Positions 1-9,812 of a stretch of DNA of 64,000 bases are shown here, in pieces (the stretch's first letter is position 1; the number at the start of each line of letters is the position of its first letter). The translations under genes were made by a program, and so were the position numbers. The notes beneath the pieces are model-generated. The model was not told the origin of the DNA and did no database searches. It worked only from the letters and a program-made list of their open reading frames with translations. Location of the stretch: assembly GCA_000149265.1 (NCBI GenBank), contig CH002476.1, forward strand, positions 6,988 to 70,987, in the 5' to 3' direction. This DNA is from Ciona savignyi (taxonomy: Eukaryota > Chordata > Ascidiacea > Phlebobranchia > Cionidae).

Positions 1-334
1 TAAATATGTATCATCGTATGTAGATGAAAGAGTTTCTGCTAAAAAACAAGCAGTATAATCATTTTTTTGGTATTTTACCAGTAAGTTGCTTACTGATTCG
101 ATGTTTTTGTAAAACGTTTTACAAGAGTTGTTTGAATAACTGGTATCTAAGTAACGTCCATGCACATTTTTACGACCACTAAAAAAACTGCTTTCAATCC
201 TTCCGTTTAAAAAAATAATGTGTATGTATGCATAGTGTAAACATTTCGCACACACTGTCGCTCTTATCTCAGCACTAATTTAATGTGATATGTCAATACA
301 AAAAATGGCATAAATATAAGCGATGCGAACTAAC

Positions 335-897
335 CTTTGGTTGTTAGGGTTCAACTGATTTGAATGGTTGTCCAAATTAGGTTTGCTTGTATCTTTGTAT
401 GATGATTGGTATCCTTGATACCTAATAACCATAATTATTTGGGGTAAATTGGTATTCTGCATCGAAGACCAGTGCTAACGCCACTAATTTCCGTCAAAGA
501 AGCTGTGTATTGGAAACTACGGTGGGCGCAAGGTAATTAAACGATGGCCCCTGTAATTATGCCGCTTGAGCTTTTCCAACGGGTATAAACATGATTATCC
601 TAGCTATTGTCTAAGGCTAAACGCTAGTTTACTGCATATAGCCTTTCTTATTGCTTAAAACCAGTGCCAAAAATACATGCACAGTAGGTAACCCTAAATT
701 GAATTGCTTTATAATAGAAGAAGACAAGGAGTTTAGGTATGGACACAAACAAACCAATATAAATTCAGAAAAATGTCGGTAACAGGCTTTACGTTTGGCT
801 GCAGTTATATGATAAAAGTAATATAAAAATACCTGTCGTTGTTGGGGTTGCATTGTGCTGATTTATTGTCGTTATTCGCTTTTTGTTGAGGATCCAT
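335..897 (-). CDS. 5' exons of an unrecognised Asn/Gln-rich protein, partial (continues off the left edge)
   Basis: Two exons can be read on the minus strand: 897-833 and 421-335. The first starts with ATG (MDPQQKANNDNKSAQC) and ends at an AG|GTATTT donor in phase 2. The second follows a GGTTATTAG acceptor, keeps the frame (YQGYQSSYKDTSKPNLDNHS) and ends at AAAG|GTTAGT, again phase 2, so the gene continues to the left of the window. The visible 51 residues are rich in Asn, Gln, Ser and Lys, with no domain I recognise, as in a disordered N-terminus. The start is uncertain: an acceptor-like AAAG at 904-903 lies just before the ATG, so 897 may be an internal Met of a longer protein whose upstream exon would be 1298-1126. 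The phase agreement of both joins is the main support. Confidence 0.45.
519..600 (-). repeat. R1 repeat, degraded reverse copy
   Basis: CGGTGGGCGCAAGGTAATT and CTTTTCCAACGGGTATAAAC followed by ATGATTATCC match reverse-oriented R1 blocks. It lies in the intron between the two exons of the left-edge gene. Confidence 0.45.
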
Positions 898-1125
898 CGT
901 TGCTTTATGAGAATAGAAATAGAAACAATGTTAATTTCAACAATAAAAAAAACAAAGACTCCGGTGGATAAAAAAAAACTAATGAGGAGAAAAACATTGT
1001 AAGCATGATTATAATAGACTAATAAATTTGACTTAGATTTTTTAGTCTACAAACTATTCAGTAAAAATCAGTAAAATTAGTTTATTCTATACTCTAAGTG
1101 ACCAATCCATTCCAACTTACCTTTT

Positions 1126-1298
1126 TTCGTACTTCTTACTTCTCTTGGAGCGCTTTAGAAATGGGTAGATGATGTATGATTTTGTGGCCTTTTATATCCT
1201 CCGGACTTGTGGGTGTGTTTTTCCACTGCATCTCTGTAATTTTCCAATGACGTATTAAAGCGAGATTCATTGTCCTCATCCGGGACTTCCCCTCTTAC
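1126..1298 (-). other. Possible upstream exon of the left-edge gene, with an in-frame stop
   Basis: On the minus strand a TTTTGTAAG acceptor is followed by an open frame that reads RGEVPDEDNESRFNTSLENY and continues to SSTHF, then TAA, then SAPREVRSTKK up to a good donor (AAAAAAG|GTAAGT) in phase 1. Joined to an acceptor at 904-903 this gives the same frame as the MDPQQ exon. The charged, non-repetitive composition looks coding. The internal TAA means one of three things: this is the 3' end of another gene, the exon is untranslated, or the stop is a sequence error or variant. An open basic segment (LKRSKRSKKYEKR) exists in a different frame after the stop. Low confidence. Confidence 0.25.
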
Positions 1299-1299
1299 A

Positions 1300-2928
1300 A
1301 AACAGTTTAATTAAGATGTCATTGCCAATATTTACATACACGTGTGTGTAACTTTTGATACAAGTGGGGGGATACCCGATATAAAGAATACATTCAGCAT
1401 ATTGGATGTGGAGGTTTGTTGAAATAACTAAAACAATGAGTCGTGTTATGGAACATACAAAACAATATTCTGGATGAAAATGCTATCGAAAAGATCTGGA
1501 TTTTATTTTAAAATAAATTGTTTGTGTTTTAAAGCGATACTGATTGTGTAATTTAGCGTTTTAAATCACGCCAATACCAACTTTGAATAAAGTCATATTT
1601 CCAACTATTAGATTGCATCATACAGTGCCAGTGCATTTCGCCATACGATGAAGTTACACAATCAATAAATTGCGGAACCTGACTTTTCTGATCAGAAAAC
1701 AAAACACCGATAAAATTACATAAGCGCTACAAGGCGTTTCGTACGACGGTACCCATATATGTTACACGAATTCACTATTTCACCACATGTTCCATTTCGA
1801 ACGTAAGGCATGGATTCGTTTGCCTCGTGAAGTAAACGGGATGCGCCATGTTTGACTATTGCGGGCGGTGGAAGCACATACATGGGCTTGTTTTCTTGTT
1901 GCCCTTGTGAGTACAAAACCCCGGTAACCCGTGATTTTATTGGTCGTTGCCTAGATTACTTGGCTTCAATATTGATTTATTCACAAATGCGCACCAACAC
2001 GCAATATTTAATTATGAGAATATTTTATTACGATACTGCTTTCTCGACGAACGTGACTGCTAACGTGACTATAGATTTCCAAAAATATCAACTTCGATTG
2101 ACCTACACTACTTTGAAAACTAAGAGACCAACAGAAAAGTTCGGATAATCACTTAAGAAACAATGATAAATTGTATCCATATAGAGTATTTTGCATAAAT
2201 CTATTGTTGAATGGGTTGAAACAAATTCGGAACGTCTCCATCGATATAACACACTGCACTACATCCGGTACCAGCCCGACAGTGTGCACGTTTGATCTCC
2301 CACTTGCCCGTTTGATAATGAGATCTTGGTGTACAGTCGCGTGTGGCCGAATGGTTAACGCAACCGATACATACACCGGCTCGTATAAAAAAAACGGTCC
2401 TCGTGGCAAGCCCTTTATGGGTTCGAAATATGGCCCTGTAAAAAATAAAAACAAACTAAAAAATTTTTTAAAAAGCGCTGCGTTTTCCCTTCACGAGTTC
2501 AAAGATGAGTTATTACCTATTGCATTTTAACGTGGTAATATATTCATGGTATAATAAGCAGCAACTACAAAAAGAGCCTAAAATGTATAAATATGGCCTG
2601 TTTAAGCATAGTACACAGAAGTTATATTTTATATTCCCACGATATCGAGTGAAATCCTCAGCTTATTGGCGCCACCTTACGGCGAAAATATTTTAAAATA
2701 TGGATAATCTATTTTTAACGATACATTGATGACTACACGATACTATACAAAACGCATTTAAACCAGAGGCGTGCTGCGGTCTACTAGCTGTGTCTTGGAA
2801 ACGTGGAAGTCACTCAAGTTACCTCGACAAACTTGATACAGTCGAGATTGCGCATGCAATGTTCTAATTAACCAGTATTCAGAATCCACTTCACTCTAAT
2901 AACTTTGTGTTATATTCCAGGAGATTCG
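1300..2928. other. Intergenic, no gene recognised; tRNA-like SINE-head fragment near 2340
   Basis: AT-rich sequence with only short ORFs that lack recognisable homology. Around 2337-2375 the stretch GTGTGGCCGAATGGTTAACG resembles the A-box side of a tRNA (Ser/Leu type) and similar fragments occur near 18070, 20869 and 24097, so it is probably the head of a tRNA-derived short interspersed element. No matching B box follows at the right distance, so this is not called as a tRNA gene. Confidence 0.35.
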
Positions 2929-3242
2929 AAGTTGACGCTATATATCTGCACCAACACGCGCGTGTGCAAGGAACTCACATTTATTCCCAGCAAGAAACCG
3001 AGGAACCAAATTGCTGGCTTCGTAAATCATTTTAGGAACCGAATTTACGTTGGACCAGTTCGCGGTATCTCCATCAAACTGCAGGAAGAGGAACTGAGAG
3101 ACGAGACAACTACGTTTCTGATGTTTCAACTCTTGACTAAGATATTGTCGAAGTTAACCACTAATATGTTGAAGGTCCTTTATTTCAACGACATTCCTGG
3201 TCTTCAGTTAATGTAGGAAACAACTTTAACAACCAAAACTGA
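2929..3242 (+). pseudogene. RPS17: Ribosomal protein S17 (eS17) retropseudogene, 5'-truncated and frameshifted
   Basis: The frame starting near 2905 contains the eS17 core: [25 protein letters not shown] and [14 protein letters not shown]. The first 30 or so residues of the family protein are missing. After the EEE residues a 1-nt loss shifts the frame; the eS17 continuation [13 protein letters not shown] is then read in another frame and hits TAA where the family has Gln, and a second stop follows. Homology then returns to the first frame ([15 protein letters not shown]), stops at an in-frame TAG, and ends with a VGNNFNNQ tail at TGA 3240-3242. Homology runs without introns to the normal C-terminus, as expected for a reverse-transcribed copy truncated at its 5' end; no poly(A) tract remains. 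The AG before 2916 looks like an acceptor but need not be used. It is not expected to give a functional ribosomal protein. Confidence 0.85.
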
Positions 3243-4428
3243 GTCGGTACAGAATACCACAGTAACTAAATTCATACCTTGTTCTCACCGTTTGGTTTTG
3301 GGAACTTTTGCAATGTTTTTTTATAGAATAAAGACATTAACCCACCGGCTGATTATTATAGATATATACAGCCTGCCGACTAGAATCGACGATATATAAA
3401 ATATATGGCTTTAAGCCATTTACTCTTATATAGTCTCTATGGGTAGGCGCTTATAAACTGGCTGGTTTAAGCGCGTTATATGCTTAGCCATTGCCTGTTT
3501 CATTAATCGCTTTAAATTATTAAATAAGCTAAAACGCTATATGTAAACAGTGTTAATAATACAATTTTGTTTTAATTAATTAAATAACTGGGTTTAGGCC
3601 ACGTTCACCAAGTACCCTGTTCATGTACATAATTGATTTTTAAACGAATAGTTTCGATTTCGGTAATGTTCGGCTGTAAGATACACGAGCCAACTTGACG
3701 GTATATAGGCCTATACACAATACGTGACCAAAGTGACTGTCGACTAATGCATAACTTGAATAAAACAGCACAATAAGCAATTTACATAATGTATACTTTA
3801 AATATGCACATTCTTTATTATACAATAAAATTTGTTTTGTTGTTATGGTAACTACACGTGTGTATGCTTTTATGGCACCGTTAATGGTGCTGTTTGTTTT
3901 CTAATTCAGTTGATACAACGAAGTGAAAGATAATACGAGTTCGTAATCGTAGTCTGAAATGTAAAACGAGGCCTGAAACATATCACAATGGCGAACGTTG
4001 TGTATCGAAATGAGTGGTCTGTGTGAAGAGTTGTTAGAACAGTGTCTGTCTAACCACACTGGTTTGAAGTATTCTTTTGTTAGTTGCAACAGTACGGCAC
4101 ATTAGGCTAATCCGCTATGAGTATAGTTATGCATATTGTATTTCTGACGAGTATCGCCACTACTATGTTAATAATCATACTTAGGTTTGGGATTTTTAAG
4201 TTTAAAAAAATTCAGATCGTGAAAGTATATTAAAAACTCGGGAAATCGCCTTAAAATAGAGTGTATAGTAATAGTTTTTAAATGTTTTAATTTTACCTCA
4301 TATAAGCGATTGTTTAAAAAGGCACTAGGAAAAGCCTTCAAGCTCAGAAATCTAGTTGATTACAAGATCACTAGACTTAATATAAGTGAACAAAATGTAC
4401 TTTGTTTCAGAAAAGTGACAAAATTGGA

Positions 4429-5680
4429 ATGAATTTTCCTTCTCCGAATCCGAGCGGTGCTGTACTGCAATCATACAACAACGAAATGGTAAAATGTATT
4501 GAGGACCTCTGTTCCAAACGTGACGACCTTCGTCGACAAATTGAATCTGACCAGGAAGAGAAGGAAAAACTGCACAACGACATTCGAATCCTTACAAATC
4601 GGTAAGGGGTCTATGGCAAAAATTTATTTACTTGGAATTAGACCTTATGTAGAATATGGAGCACATGCCTTTACGTGATTATATTATTTTTTACATTTTA
4701 ATACGATAAAACATAGGCCTACATAGAAGAATTTTATTTTCAATGCGTGCATGCTATGTCTGTTAATTGCAATTTCCGAGCACTTAGTCAATAAGCTTAA
4801 AGTCAGTTTCAAGCCAAAAACCTAATGTATAACGCGAAATATATGAAAAAACGGTCTTAGCAGCAGGCCCATGGTGGGTTCGTAATTGACCTAGCTCAAA
4901 AAATTTAAGAAACCGATTTTGAGCAATCTGACAGGCTACTGTATGATTTTTGGGTCTGAAAATCGACAATAGTTATAACAGGGGCGTCCGTCGGAATACA
5001 TTGCACTTCTGAATATTATTAATTTAGTATTCCAATATGTTTTATTTCTATTATTTGTTTTATTGTTCGACTTTTAAACGACCAATTCGAATCCATGATT
5101 TAAGAAAAAGTTTAACGAATTTAAATGAAGAGCTAACGATTGGGGCAGATAAAATGTAAAGGATGTGTCCAGAATAGTAGAAGAAACCCCACGCAACTAA
5201 CCAAAAAACGCATTACGATACATTTTTATAACTGTGCAAAGTTTCGAACCAGTATGGGTGGGTACCCAAGTTATTTTTGTATACCATATGTGTCGGTCAG
5301 GCTAACCATTCGTCCAAACGAACTTCGATTTTAGATTTAGATTCGATTCAGGTACAGGTAGCCAGTAACAAGGTAACACTTAATCGTGTTGTAATTCCGG
5401 CAAAAATCATTTGATGCTTAATCCATTTATCCATATATATATATATACATTTGGTTTTAGGTTAGCAAAAGTGAATGAGGACATAGCGAAAAAGATGACA
5501 TCGCAAAACGAGTTTGACCGCGCGATATGCGAAACGCAAGTGGCATACGCACGGGTAATGGAGACTTCTCAAGCTCTGCTACAAACTGTGCATGGAGCAG
5601 CTAATAAGCTAAAGTTAAAAGAAGCCGCTTTAACTGGTTCAGATTTTAAGCTTCCGAAGCCTGGCCCAAATCGTGACTAA
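4429..5680 (+). CDS. SSNA1: SSNA1 (Sjogren syndrome nuclear autoantigen 1 / NA14), centriolar coiled-coil protein
   Basis: Two exons, 4429-4601 and 5461-5680, give 130 aa; the human protein is about 119 aa. Family hallmarks are read directly: [19 protein letters not shown] in exon 1, and [31 protein letters not shown] and SQALLQTV in exon 2. The join CG|G restores Arg. The protein is almost all heptad coiled coil, with a short basic, Pro-rich tail. SSNA1 family proteins form fibres that bind and branch microtubules at centrosomes and basal bodies. I chose the ATG at 4429 because the sequence just before it (TTTGTTTCAG at 4401-4410) is a strong 3' splice site, leaving an 18-nt leader; this suggests spliced-leader addition or a non-coding first exon. 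A poly(A) signal AATAAA is at 5857-5862. It converges on WRAP73. Confidence 0.95.
4602..5460 (+). other. SSNA1 intron
   Basis: GTAAGG..TTTTAG intron of 859 bp splitting the coiled coil after the first third of the protein. It contains a short (AT)n run just before the acceptor (about 5433-5446). No RNA gene or other coding exon is evident. Confidence 0.85.
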
Positions 5681-5856
5681 ATATAACGATTAAAATGACT
5701 GGACAGTGTATTAAAATCGATTTTTATTCGATGTTAGTATGATTTTTTACTTTTTGGTCATTTTTTATTTTGTTTGTCAAATTTTAATTGTTGTCGTTTT
5801 TATACCTATGTCAGCAAGCATCAAAATATATAACCATATAAGATTTCGAGTTCGAA

Positions 5857-5862
5857 AATAAA
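5857..5862 (+). terminator. SSNA1 poly(A) signal
   Basis: AATAAA 177 bp after the SSNA1 stop codon, followed by a T-rich stretch. It is the first canonical hexamer downstream of the gene. Confidence 0.6.
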
Positions 5863-5934
5863 CATTTTTTAGTAAGACGACTTAGAAAGCCACGGTCTCC
5901 CATCCAGAGAAATTGCATATGAACTTTATATGAC

Positions 5935-6058
5935 GTGATATTCTTGTTTATCCCCGTCAAGAGGAAAACCAAGGGGGTTAACACATGGGCAATCGTCAGA
6001 TTACCTCGCGCCCACGGTCTAGTTACCGAAGCTATTGCAGTGTGTTGTGTAACACATG
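5935..6058 (+). repeat. Dispersed repeat family R1, copy in forward orientation
   Basis: This about 120-bp unit contains in order TTGTTTATCC, AAAACCAAGGGGGTTAACAC, AATCGTCAGATTACCTCGCG and GAAGCTATTGCAGTGTGTTG. The same blocks, in the same order, recur in reverse complement at 63005-63122, with partial copies elsewhere in the window. No protein is encoded. It is either the body of a tRNA-derived SINE or a small non-autonomous DNA element. Confidence 0.7.
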
Positions 6059-6866
6059 TTTCTTTAATTTGGTGGAACCCATCATTCCACGGGATTTAGG
6101 CAGTGTTCGTTAATTGCCTTGCTCAAGGACTCAACAGACTAGCTATAGCGAAGTGGTTGTGTGATTGGGCAAAGGCACTTTACGGACGTTGGCTCGATCT
6201 AGGTTCTATTAAATTTATGTTACCAATAGCGTTAATGGTCGACTGCAGTCATACGGGTTGTGTTTGCGAAAATCCTGAGAGTCAGGCGTAAATTATGCTT
6301 GTTCCGATGGTGAAAAATCCCTGGTGCTTTCAAACGAGTAGTCGTAGAAAATACGAGTCATTTATGTTTGGTGTGTTAATGTTACACACTACAGAGACAT
6401 TTCATTCGTTTTATTCCACCAGTGAACAAATATATTTCAGAAAGGGTCGTTTAGCATCAGTTGGTTTCGAACTTAAGAACGTCTTGCTGACGGTCGACCC
6501 CGTTACCACTAGAACTATATCGTCCGTGTAAACGCAGACAAGGGGGTGGTGCGCTAAGGGTGTAAAAATTTATACGATTTCATGATGCATTTTTATAATT
6601 AAAAACAATCTTGTACAACACAGTGGTTAGTTTTCCTGGTTGACCATACATGATTTTTTGTAGGTCAAACTGAAATCCGTAATAAATGTAAATAATCATT
6701 TCTCCATTATGTGTATTGCGAATAAACGTTCCATAATATAAGGCATTGTAATAAAATACAATCTACACAAGAAACTACTAAAACAAGAACAAGCATGAAC
6801 AGGTATTAATAACAGTGATGCTGCATCAAAATATTGTAAATTGGGGGTGTTTAGTTGGAGCATCAG
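6059..6866. other. Gap between convergent SSNA1 and WRAP73
   Basis: Holds the presumed WRAP73 3' UTR and short ORFs without recognisable homology. A reverse-strand AATAAA (TTTATT on the plus strand, 6410-6415) lies 452 bp past the WRAP73 stop and is a candidate poly(A) signal. Nothing else is seen. Confidence 0.4.
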
Positions 6867-8592
6867 CTACTCCAAGGTGCTTTTCTCCTTTTCCTTGGTT
6901 TGCAAATAACAGACGCACATTTGCTCTTTGCTCGCAAGAACCAGAGAGCCACCATCCGGATGCCAACGCAGAGAATGGGTGTGGAAGAGTGAAGCGAGGG
7001 GAATTTGGACGGAAACCGCACCAGAAGGAGCCCACAGGTATATTTTGTTGTTGCCGCAACAGTAAGCCAGCCGACATAAACGTGGATTCCATCTATTTTA
7101 AACAAAAAGAGGAGATTTAAATGATACAGATTTAGTGCTGGTCCACCTACCCTTTATCGGTCTATCCTAATAATCAGATTTTTATACTATATTGCACCAG
7201 GCTATAATAGTATGATAATTGGGCAACTGACATTGGAAATCCAACAACAATTAACTATGTTTTAAGGTGCATTCTTTAATATATTAGTCCGGCTACATAG
7301 CTTATTCAAAACCTGACAATGAACACAAGGTAATCTAGCACTTGCCAATGTAATAAATCCACTGTGATTTCTCATTTACAGGAAAAAACATGCATGTAAG
7401 ACATTTCTGGAAACTAGGGATCGCTATTCCTGGGATATAAATAACAAATATATCAATCTCTTTACCTTGCACATTTGATGGGCTCCAATTGCTTAATAAT
7501 AACAAACAAAGAAAGCGTTTTCATTGTCCAGATGTGAAGTGCACTTTTCATGCTATCGTCAATCGTGGCAAGGTACCTGTTGTCTGAGCTAAATGCCAAC
7601 CATGAGATCCCAATTTTCGGATTGGGTTTTTGGGGGTCTGGCTTTACGAATGGTAACTCCAGAGGAGTTTCACAGATTTGGTATTTGCTCTGTGTTGAGA
7701 ATAGTTCTGAGGGTTTCTTTGTACTTTCCAATGTAGCATTAACCTTTGCAGCTGCATTAACTTCTTCAAAAACAACAGCATCGTTTGTATTTACAGATTG
7801 GGTGTGTGAGAATTCTGAAATACTTTTCCATGTTATGTAGTTTAACACTCTGACCTTTTGGTCATAGCTGCCAACTGCTAAAAACTGACTCGCAGGGGAC
7901 CACTCTATCCGCTTGACACCCAGAGCCCAGTCATACGCTTTAAAAGTACTGAGACATCTACCATCCATTGTGTAAATGAGTATTTTGTACCACAAACAAT
8001 GTTCCCATGCACAAATTACACGGCTGTCTGGTGACCATTTAATGCCACTTAGGTCCTCTGTATCAGTTTCAAATAATTTTAGTAGTTGCCACGATTCAAC
8101 ATCAAAAACGCTGATAAAATCCTTACACTTCCTGCTCTCCCCCACTGCAAGGTATTTCCCACTAGAAGAGAAGCTTAAACAGTCTTTTGAGTTCTTTATG
8201 TAACGGATATAAGATATAGATTTATTTACAAGCGACCAGACTGTGATTCTGAGGTTAAAGCTTGCCGTGGTCAGTACATGCCTTCCATCTGGGCTCCACT
8301 GGGCATGGATCAGACCGGCAGAACCTTCGTCGATTTTGCAAGTCCAATCTGGCTGTTCAACAGACCATACTTGCACCAAACCACGCTTGTACATGGCACA
8401 GAGTAGAAATTGTGAGTCAGACGACCATTCTAAGCTTTGTACTGCATCCATGCAGGTGTAAAGGCGAAGAATTTGAAGCGTTTCCACCGCGCGAATGATC
8501 ACTTTATATGACACGCAATTCGCGAGGTAATTCCCATCTGGGGAAAATCTCACTAGAGACTGTGTTTGATTAAATAACTCCGAAAAGTTCAT
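6867..8592 (-). CDS. WRAP73: WRAP73 (WDR8), WD-repeat centriolar/spindle-pole protein
   Basis: Minus-strand exons 8592-7466 and 7092-6867 join as AG|A to give 450 aa (human about 460). Family signatures: MNFSELF start, LVRFSPDGNYLANCV, LCAMYKRGLVQVWSVEQP, CKIDEGSAGLIHAQWSPDGR, LRITVWSL, TDTEDLSGIKWSPDS and WSPASQFLAVGSYDQKVRVL in exon 1; RWNPRLCRLAYCCGNNKIYL and RWHPDGGSLVLASKEQMC in exon 2. These form a WD40 propeller. In animals and fission yeast WRAP73/Wdr8 acts with SSX2IP/Msd1 in microtubule anchoring at centrosomes and spindle poles and in ciliogenesis. The start is the ATG of MNFSEL at 8592: upstream in-frame codons run into TAA without another ATG, and a strong acceptor (TTATTTTTCAG) lies 32 nt before it. 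The gene has a single intron, near the C-terminus. Confidence 0.95.
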
Positions 8593-8612
8593 TCCGGATT
8601 TCTTGACCAATA

Positions 8613-8640
8613 AAACTATTTAATCTGAAAAATAACATTA
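8613..8640 (-). promoter_or_regulatory. Splice-acceptor-like 5' end of the WRAP73 leader
   Basis: On the minus strand TGTTATTTTTCAG ends at 8625, 32 nt before the WRAP73 ATG. There is no obvious in-frame coding exon upstream, so this is either the end of an untranslated first exon's intron or a spliced-leader trans-splice site. Confidence 0.4.
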
Positions 8641-9485
8641 ATTTGATAGAGATACATAGTAATAGTTAAATGCCATTCATCATTAGCTGTATATTATAAT
8701 AAAACCCCATACAATACTGTATCACTTAAATAAACTTTATTCTTGGGATGATTGTCAAGTTAAGCCTAAATTTTATACATTAAAATCATTTCTATATATC
8801 TAGTCAGCTTTAGATACCGGTATGTATTTATTGTTTAGTATTGCATTACCTGTGTACCGATACCGGTATGTATTTATTGTTTAGTATTGCATTACCTGTA
8901 AAAAGTACCCAAGAGAGTGCAGTTAGCTGGTACCTCCAATCACTACAGGATCAATTGAAGGGTTAGAGTTAGGGTTCCAAATGCTCCTGTGGTAATTAGA
9001 GGCACCCCAATTGGCAATCTTAGCAGTCTGCCTGTACAATAAGGGTGTACATTTTTGCCATGAAATTAAGTATGTACCAGATTACTTTCTGAAGTGCACA
9101 CATTATTTAGTTTGTATATTAAGTAGGTATTTGCTAAATATTAATTGATGGATTATCTAAGCTAGAAACAACATTTACTTAATTGGGCAACTAAAACAAA
9201 AACCTAATATCGTTGCTGGTATGTTTTAACTGTTTACACTAAATTTTACGCAAAATATAAACAACAGCAACAATCAAAATAAAAACCTGGCCCACAATGC
9301 TTTTGAAAACATACTTCAGTTGGCGGCAACGGTAAAACATAGATATAGTAGAAAAATATTTTTTTGCAGGATTTGCGACATTTTTGTAGGATTTGCGAAT
9401 TTTTAGTAACACAATTTTATTTAAAATTACATTACTCAAACTGATGCCTGTTTCAATATTTCAATTGTGTTGGTGTTCTTTATCG
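8641..9485. other. Intergenic, upstream of WRAP73 and Lmx-a
   Basis: Apart from the tandem duplication at 8813-8899, nothing recognisable; it presumably includes the WRAP73 promoter. AT-rich with scattered short ORFs. Confidence 0.4.
8813..8899. repeat. Two-copy tandem duplication, 46-bp period
   Basis: The 41-bp segment beginning GATACCGGTATGTATTTATT and ending ATTACCTGT occurs identically at 8813-8853 and 8859-8899, separated by 5 bp. Perfect identity indicates a recent event. Confidence 0.95.
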
Positions 9486-9545
9486 ATTAGCTTGATTGAT
9501 TAGTGCGTCGACTTTCAGCCGAAGAGTCGTGGGTTCGAAATGAGT
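9486..9545 (+). repeat. tRNA-derived SINE head
   Basis: The stretch TAGCTTGATTGATTAGTGCG resembles a tRNA D-arm/A box and is followed by TCAGCCGAAGAGTCG and a B-box-like GGGTTCGAAA. The acceptor stem is not recognisable, so this is a pol III promoter remnant of a SINE and not a working tRNA gene. A related fragment with GGGTTTGAAAC lies near 63255-63300. R1 repeat bodies follow directly. Confidence 0.5.
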
Positions 9546-9561
9546 TAGAATGGGATAGGAT

Positions 9562-9812
9562 AGTCATGTTAACTTCGTGATTGGAAAGACGCAAGGGACG
9601 TTAACACACGGGTAATCGCCAGAATACCCCGCGACCACCGTCGGATAAACCCAGTGGAATAATAGATTCTACAAAATTGAACAAACGTCTAAATCATGCA
9701 CAACATACTGCAATCTCGGGTAACTCGACGGAGTGCGACAGGTAGTCTGACGATTGCTTGTTTGTTAACGACCCTTGCGTTTTTCCATTCACATGGATAA
9801 ACATAAATATCA
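9562..9812. repeat. R1 repeats in inverted arrangement
   Basis: 9562-9650 carries R1 blocks in forward orientation (GACGCAAGGGACGTTAACAC, GGTAATCGCCAGAATACCCC). 9690-9812 carries the same family in reverse complement (GCACAACATACTGCAATCTC, GACGATTGCTTG, CCATTCACATGGATAAACAT). The two arms are diverged, so any hairpin would be imperfect. Confidence 0.6.

Noticed and set aside
1716..1916. 66-codon minus-strand ORF
   Set aside because: Protein-like at first sight, but no family, no coding neighbours in phase, and an overlapping ORF on the other strand.
2337..2410. tRNA-like sequence GTGTGGCCGAATGGTTAACG
   Set aside because: No proper acceptor stem, anticodon arm or T arm can be completed, so it is a SINE-type fragment and not a tRNA gene.
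2905..3216. Functional RPS17 exon
   Set aside because: Rejected because the frame is shifted after LQEEE, stops occur inside the conserved region, and homology runs intronless to the C-terminus: a retropseudogene fits better.
6826..7120. Long ORFs on both strands over the WRAP73 last exon
   Set aside because: They are shadows of the real minus-strand frame, which is identified by the WD-repeat homology (CCGNNKIYLW, ASKEQMCVCY).
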